Below are positions 56,310 to 60,000 of a stretch of 60,000 nt of DNA, one piece after another (within the stretch, counting starts at the first letter, position 1; every line of letters begins with the position of its first letter). This stretch comes from Apostichopus japonicus. Its lineage: Eukaryota; Echinodermata; Holothuroidea; Aspidochirotida; Stichopodidae. The position numbers and the translations under genes are program-made. Below the pieces are notes generated by a model. That model saw nothing but the letters and a program-made list of their open reading frames with translations. It was not told where the DNA came from and made no database searches. Location: assembly GCF_037975245.1 (NCBI RefSeq), contig NC_092577.1, forward strand, positions 25,481,398 to 25,541,397. The letters run 5' to 3'.

Positions 56310-57276
56310 TAGTTAAAAGCTGTTGCAGGATTATGGTCGTTATTCACAATAGACCAGCCAACACTGTTAAGTTGATTGTTCAAGTATTCGATATTTTTTC
56401 GTGAAGTATTATTCTTAAAGATATTTGTAGTAGGTCTATTTTCCATTTTATTATTTGAAATGCCAAAAATGGGGTAATGGTCACAAAATGTCAGTGACAA
56501 AGACACCACTTTTAATTGGGTTACTAGTAGTATTAGTAAAAATATTATCAATCAGGGATGATGTGGAGCTAGTCATTCTAGTAGGTTTGTCAATCAATGG
56601 ATAGAGTGAATAATGTGATAGTACATTTAGATAATTCTGTATGTTAAATATTTCATTTAGTTTCAGTAAGTCAATGTTAAAGTCACCCGTAAGGAATATA
56701 TGTTTGTTTTGTAAATTCATGCTGAAGAGGCAGTCATGTAGGTGGTCAATAAAATTATTTCATTGATTCTCGGGTGGTCGATAAATGACACCAATAAGAG
56801 TATTTTTCATTTTTACATTTTCAAATTCAATAAAAATTATTTCACTTCTATCGTTTAAGTGATGGATCAAATCATGTCTTACTTTAATGACAATGTCTTA
56901 CTATAAATATTAATAGAAATAACAGAAGAGGTGGTGGTGTTGCTATTTATGCTAAAGAAAACTTTAGCATAAATAGCAACACCACCACCTCTTCTGTTAT
57001 TTCTATTAATATTTATAAGTTTATAACCATCTATTTGTAGTAAGTCAATGGGGCAGTAATCATTTAACCAAGTTTCATTTACTGCTAGGAAGTAAATTTA
57101 TAATTGTCAGTAGATTGTAGGAAACACATAAAAGGATCCCAATCTTTCATGATGCTTCTAATATTTACATGAAGAATAGAGGTATTGTTTGAACAAGTTT
57201 GGAAATTTGTAGTAAAGCTTTGGTCAGTATAATAATTACAATTAGAGGTATTAATATCATTATCCATGTCAGTCAT
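56310..57276 (-). pseudogene. Endonuclease region of the non-Tx1 LINE
   Basis: Minus-strand pieces read ILHVNIRSIMKDWDPF, LAVNETWLNDYCP, NRRGGGVAIYAKENFS, LIGVIYRPPEN, IFLTGDFNIDLLKL, RMTSSTSSLIDNIFTN and FCDHYPIFGI. These are the ordered motifs of the apurinic-like endonuclease of LINE ORF2 (NET-W, RRGGGVAIY, YRPP, GDFNID, SLIDxIFTN, DHYP). The reading frame is broken at the palindrome 56902-57017 and by smaller lesions. Confidence 0.75.
56902..57017. repeat. 56-bp perfect palindrome with a 4-nt spacer
   Basis: Arm 56902-56957 is the exact reverse complement of 56962-57017; the spacer is AAAA. The right arm is the normal endonuclease coding sequence (encoding NRNNRRGGGVAIYAKE on the minus strand), and the left arm is its inverted copy. 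Confidence 0.85.
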
Positions 57277-57369
57277 TTTGGTTGTAGAAATTTTCTATTT
57301 TTACTGTTACGTTAGCGCACAATGCCGTACATGTGTCCAAAATTTCCGCTATCAAAATTTTATTTGCAG

Positions 57370-58030
57370 TCAGGGTCCATAGTTCAGCCAAATTCCTAAC
57401 GTTTTTCTTTCGTGTCCGTTTGGGTCTGTTACCAGGGCGATTATTTTACCATCCAAAGTCCAGGAGTTTTTGACCTTTTTGTGTTCCTGTGTTTTCTTTA
57501 ATAGAGCCAGGTTTTCTTGAGTGAGGTCTTCTCGCTTTCTTCTCGCTTTCATCACTTGAAGTTTAGTCCAAAAGAAAGAAACTTAACCAGGATTCCCTTG
57601 TTGCCCTCTGATCTCTGCCGTCCCACTCTGTGTGATCGGTCAATGTTCCAGTCAATGTGATCGGTCAATATCCACGGCTAGTTTCTTCATGACTTCATTG
57701 GTGTCTTCTCCCTGATGTTTTGGGAGTCCAAATATCCTGATGTTATTTCGTCTTGAATATTGCTCCAGATCATTTAGATTAGTTGACTGCAATCGTTAGA
57801 AGTCGTTGAGGGTGTTTATTTTCTTTGAAATTTCTTAACGTTGTGCCTCTCTTTGTTCTATTGTGTTCTCGAGTTCAAAGATCCTTGCTTCTTCTCAATC
57901 TGTTGTGTAAGGCTGCGGAGCTTGCCCTCAATGCCACGCTCTGTTGAATCAGATCTTTGAATGCTTCGCTTTGAATGAGGTCACTGGTTTCTTTGTTTGC
58001 TTCGCAGCAGCTTTCCTTGCAGGCCTGGTT
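57370..58030 (-). pseudogene. ORF1 remnant of the non-Tx1 LINE
   Basis: The minus strand reads DLEQYSRRNNIRIFGLPKHQ, then GEDTNEVMKKLAVDI, and at the end KARRKREDLTQENLALL and NSWTLDGKIIALVTDPNG. YSRRNNIRIFGLP is the start of the RRM-like domain of L1-type ORF1 proteins, and the last part is their C-terminal segment. Gln/Lys-rich heptads upstream suggest a coiled coil. A duplicated short segment (GTGATCGGTCAAT, about 57630-57670) and stops break the frame. Confidence 0.6.
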
Positions 58031-58219
58031 GCCATGGTGAAATACCGTGAAAGGCTAGGCTGAAGGCTTAGTGTTTATGGCAATTGCTAGAAATGCGGAA
58101 AGCAGCCAATTTTTATCATTTTTCTGTGAAGGTACCCCCTTCACTAGAATTTTAAAGCTAAACTAATGAGTATTTGAGAAACAGAAGAATTTGTACTCAC
58201 CATGATTTGATGATTTAAT
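58031..58219. other. Spacer before the tandem repeat
   Basis: Nothing recognisable is seen; it may hold the 5' UTR of the minus-strand LINE. Confidence 0.3.
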
Positions 58220-59060
58220 TGTTGTCCGCCGTTTGCCCCAAGCAGGCAGATATGCTGTCCATACTGCAGCAATAGAGTTAGTCTTGCTCGAAGCGGTATC
58301 CAACACGTTTTGTTTATGTACCTGTTCAGGTAGGGAAATTAGCTAACCGCTGGTTGGGCTGCAGGGCCTATCTTTAGGGTTACTGTTTCGGCATATATGC
58401 AGGACAAAGATACTGTCATTAGTATTTTAGTATACCCTAATGTGAAATAGTTTAAATGCAAAAGGATCTACCCTTGTACATTTCCAGGTGAATAATACCA
58501 TATGACCGGGCCACTGTCTGTGGCCCAATGCAGGCAGATATTGCTGTTGTTTCTACAGCAATGTAATTAGTCTTGCTGGGAGCAGTATCCAACAAGTTTT
58601 GTTTATGTACCTGTTCAGCTAGATAAATTAGCTAACAGCTGGTTGTACCGCATGGCCCATTTTTAGGGCTACTGTTTGGGCCCCTATGCAGGACAAAGTT
58701 ACTGTCATTAGTATTTGAGTACACCCCAAAATGTCAAAGGATTTACCCTTGTACCTCTTCAGCTGAATAACAACATATGGGCGGGGCCCTTTTGGGTTAC
58801 TGTCTGGGGCCCCATGCAGTCAGATAATGCTGTTATTGCCGCCATGATGCAAGGTACCCTCTTGGATATAAGACACAGCAACTTTTGTGCTTGTACCTCT
58901 TCAGCTAAATAAAAGCATATTTTGCCCCCCTATTTTGTGATCCTCTCACCTACCATGCAGGGTGTGCCCGGCAGCAACACATTTTATTGAAGCTTGGTCA
59001 CCTACCAACACAATTAGGCCACCAAACCTTTTGTACCTCTTCAGCTGAATAAACCTTCTG
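58220..59060. repeat. Tandem repeat of about 287 bp, three decayed units
   Basis: GCAGGCAGATAT-like landmarks occur at 58242, 58530 and 58816 (spacing 288 and 286). Units share GTATCCAACAMGTTTTGTTT, ATGCAGGACAAAG and CTTGTACCTCTTCAGC; the last motif recurs alone near 58889 and 59029. No coding sequence is present. Confidence 0.65.
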
Positions 59061-59073
59061 GGCTCCTTAGACT

Positions 59074-59205
59074 ACCCGTCCGAACCCGGTGACTTGCCAT
59101 TCTTCATCTTCGAAAGCGCCTTCCAAAGCTCAACGGTGGTTATTCCGTCCCCAAAATATCATTGACCTCGTGGGGAACAGTTTTTGAGATTCCCCTCAAT
59201 AAATC
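59074..59205 (-). mobile_element. 132-bp Tx1 ORF2 scrap
   Basis: It matches copy C at about 43885-44012 (CCGTCCGAACCCGG, CTTTCCAAAGCTCAAC-like text, ATTCCCCTCAATAAATC) in minus orientation. It covers the region between endonuclease and RT. Both ends are truncated. Confidence 0.8.
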
Positions 59206-60000
59206 CCAGAGCCACAACATCCCCCTTACTCACAATAAAATAAACAAACACAGCCCCTGAATAGTCATCAGTGAACGCAATAGCATATCTAAAGGCCTCC
59301 TATCGGTCCAGCCAGATCAGTGTTAATTAGACCCAATGGGTCAACTGAGTCTGAATTAGAGTTACCATATGTAATAAGATCTCAGCATGGTCTGGCTGGA
59401 ATGCAACAGTAGCACCCCTTTTGGTCGCAGCTTGTACCGAGAAAAGGTTCTGCGGATACGTTGGTATGTACAAGGCATCCTTCAATTAAGCGGTAACACG
59501 CCTTCCATTAACATCGACGATTGACACATTGGCGTCTCCTCGCTCTAAGGCTGCTTTATTAGACCTTGTTCCATCAGCCAACTCATCAAAGTGGTTTTCT
59601 GGTCGAAAGGACTCATCAAACAAGACAAACTGGGGATTCAACAGAAATGATATGCGAAGCCGCACCACAATCAACCAACAACATATCAGTTCTTTCATGA
59701 CCTACATCCGTGTCGCGTGATTCACTAACCTTGAATGAAAATGTGTGGTCGTCCTTTACCGGCTTTGTCACTGTGTGTGGAGCTACAATTACTACACAAC
59801 AACTGATCGTTGTTACTGTTAGGCTTAGACTTGTTTCTACAGTAACGAGGTTAGTGTCCTGTCTTCCCACACTCGAAACATTTAAAGTCTTTTGACTATC
59901 GACCTGTCGAATTATAAATCGTAGTTTTCATTACGAAGCGACTGGCACTTTCATTTCTGGCACTTTCAGTGTCTTCAAAACTTCGTAATGCTCCTTTAAA
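59206..60000 (-). pseudogene. Copia (Ty1) retrotransposon: gag knuckle, protease and start of integrase
   Basis: On the minus strand, from the window edge: CFECGKTGH, stop, PRYC (gag zinc knuckle); MLLVDCGAASHI (aspartic protease, normally D-S/T-G, here DCG); FVLFDESFRPENHFDELADG; VSIVDVNGRRVTA, stop, LKDALYIPTYPQNLFS; VQAATKRGATVAFQP; then integrase pieces INTDLAGPI and AIAFTDDYSGAVFVYF. The order gag-protease-integrase is that of copia elements. Two in-frame stops, the altered protease triad and other lesions make it inactive. It continues beyond the window on the gag side and stops at the Tx1 scrap on the other. Confidence 0.75.

Larger units (their letters stand above)
53100..58030 (-). 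mobile_element. Non-Tx1 LINE (CR1/Jockey-group-like), decayed
   Basis: In minus-strand order it has an ORF1 remnant (58030-57370), an endonuclease (57276-56310), a reverse transcriptase (56094-53740) and the C-terminal LINE segment near 53300. It is interrupted by a repeat insertion (about 54351-55690) and a perfect palindrome (56902-57017). Motif spelling (GVPEGSILGPLLF, FADDTTVF) differs from Tx1. The exact clade cannot be fixed from motifs alone. Confidence 0.7.

Noticed and set aside
1-60000. Bacterial operons, CRISPR arrays, riboswitches, tRNA or rRNA genes
   Set aside because: Spliced exons, LINEs and MITEs show eukaryotic DNA; I found no spaced direct-repeat arrays and no tRNA or rRNA landmarks by eye.

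Overview
The window is eukaryotic and metazoan. It is AT-rich, has short exons bounded by GT-AG introns, and is crowded with nested mobile elements. The repeat families (Tx1-clade LINEs with a zinc-knuckle ORF1, copia, DIRS-like, hAT, CACTA-like and Kolobok-like DNA transposons) and multicopy gene families such as stand-alone P2X7 C-terminal-domain proteins suggest a marine deuterostome invertebrate, perhaps an echinoderm. That is inference; no species marker is visible. I saw no rRNA, tRNA or CRISPR array and no complete host housekeeping gene.

Layout. 1-9177 is mostly gene-free, with one possible exon (3067-3189), a DIRS/Ngaro-like RNase H remnant (4925-5070) and a hAT-type MITE (6824-7054). 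9178-12713 is a decayed Tx1 LINE (copy A). 13355-16035 (minus) is a three-exon gene of a conserved uncharacterised family with one nonsense codon. 17662-23853 is the most striking object: a 6.2-kb unit flanked by TTAA, with terminal inverted repeats and a second 16-bp inverted repeat about 140 bp inside each end. It carries a plus-strand gene for a P2X7 ballast-type zinc protein and a minus-strand THAP exon. I read it as a Kolobok-like DNA transposon with a P2RX7_C cargo gene, now mutated.

26762-35475 holds a two-exon gene on the minus strand, a lone plus-strand exon, a LINE tail, and a plus-strand CACTA/tnp2-like gene with a duplicated zinc-finger exon. 35476-40611 is Tx1 copy B, interrupted by a hAT element (36686-38250) and by a 183-bp insertion with a perfect 20-bp target duplication. 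41694-46577 (minus) is Tx1 copy C, with both reading frames open; it splits a conserved multicopy gene whose halves lie at 40855-41693 and 46578-46682. 47306-50911 is a nested stack: a short Tx1 tail with a 10-bp target duplication, split by an array of ORF1-only, Tx1-related elements, one of which carries a 401-bp hAT MITE with a perfect 8-bp duplication.

51147-51482 is a fold-back element. 53100-58030 (minus) is a second, non-Tx1 LINE (ORF1, endonuclease, RT) that contains a 56-bp perfect palindrome and an inserted repeat. 58220-59060 is a roughly 287-bp tandem repeat, and 59074-60000 is a Tx1 scrap abutting a copia gag-protease-integrase remnant.

How the parts relate: Tx1 ORF1 (zinc-knuckle RNA-binding protein) and ORF2 (endonuclease plus RT) would form the retrotransposition particle. 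The ORF1-only elements share the Tx1 5' start and the 3' end CACGTAAAAAGC, so they could be mobilised in trans by Tx1 ORF2. In the Kolobok-like unit, both genes read inward from the terminal repeats and could share CRE-like control sites.
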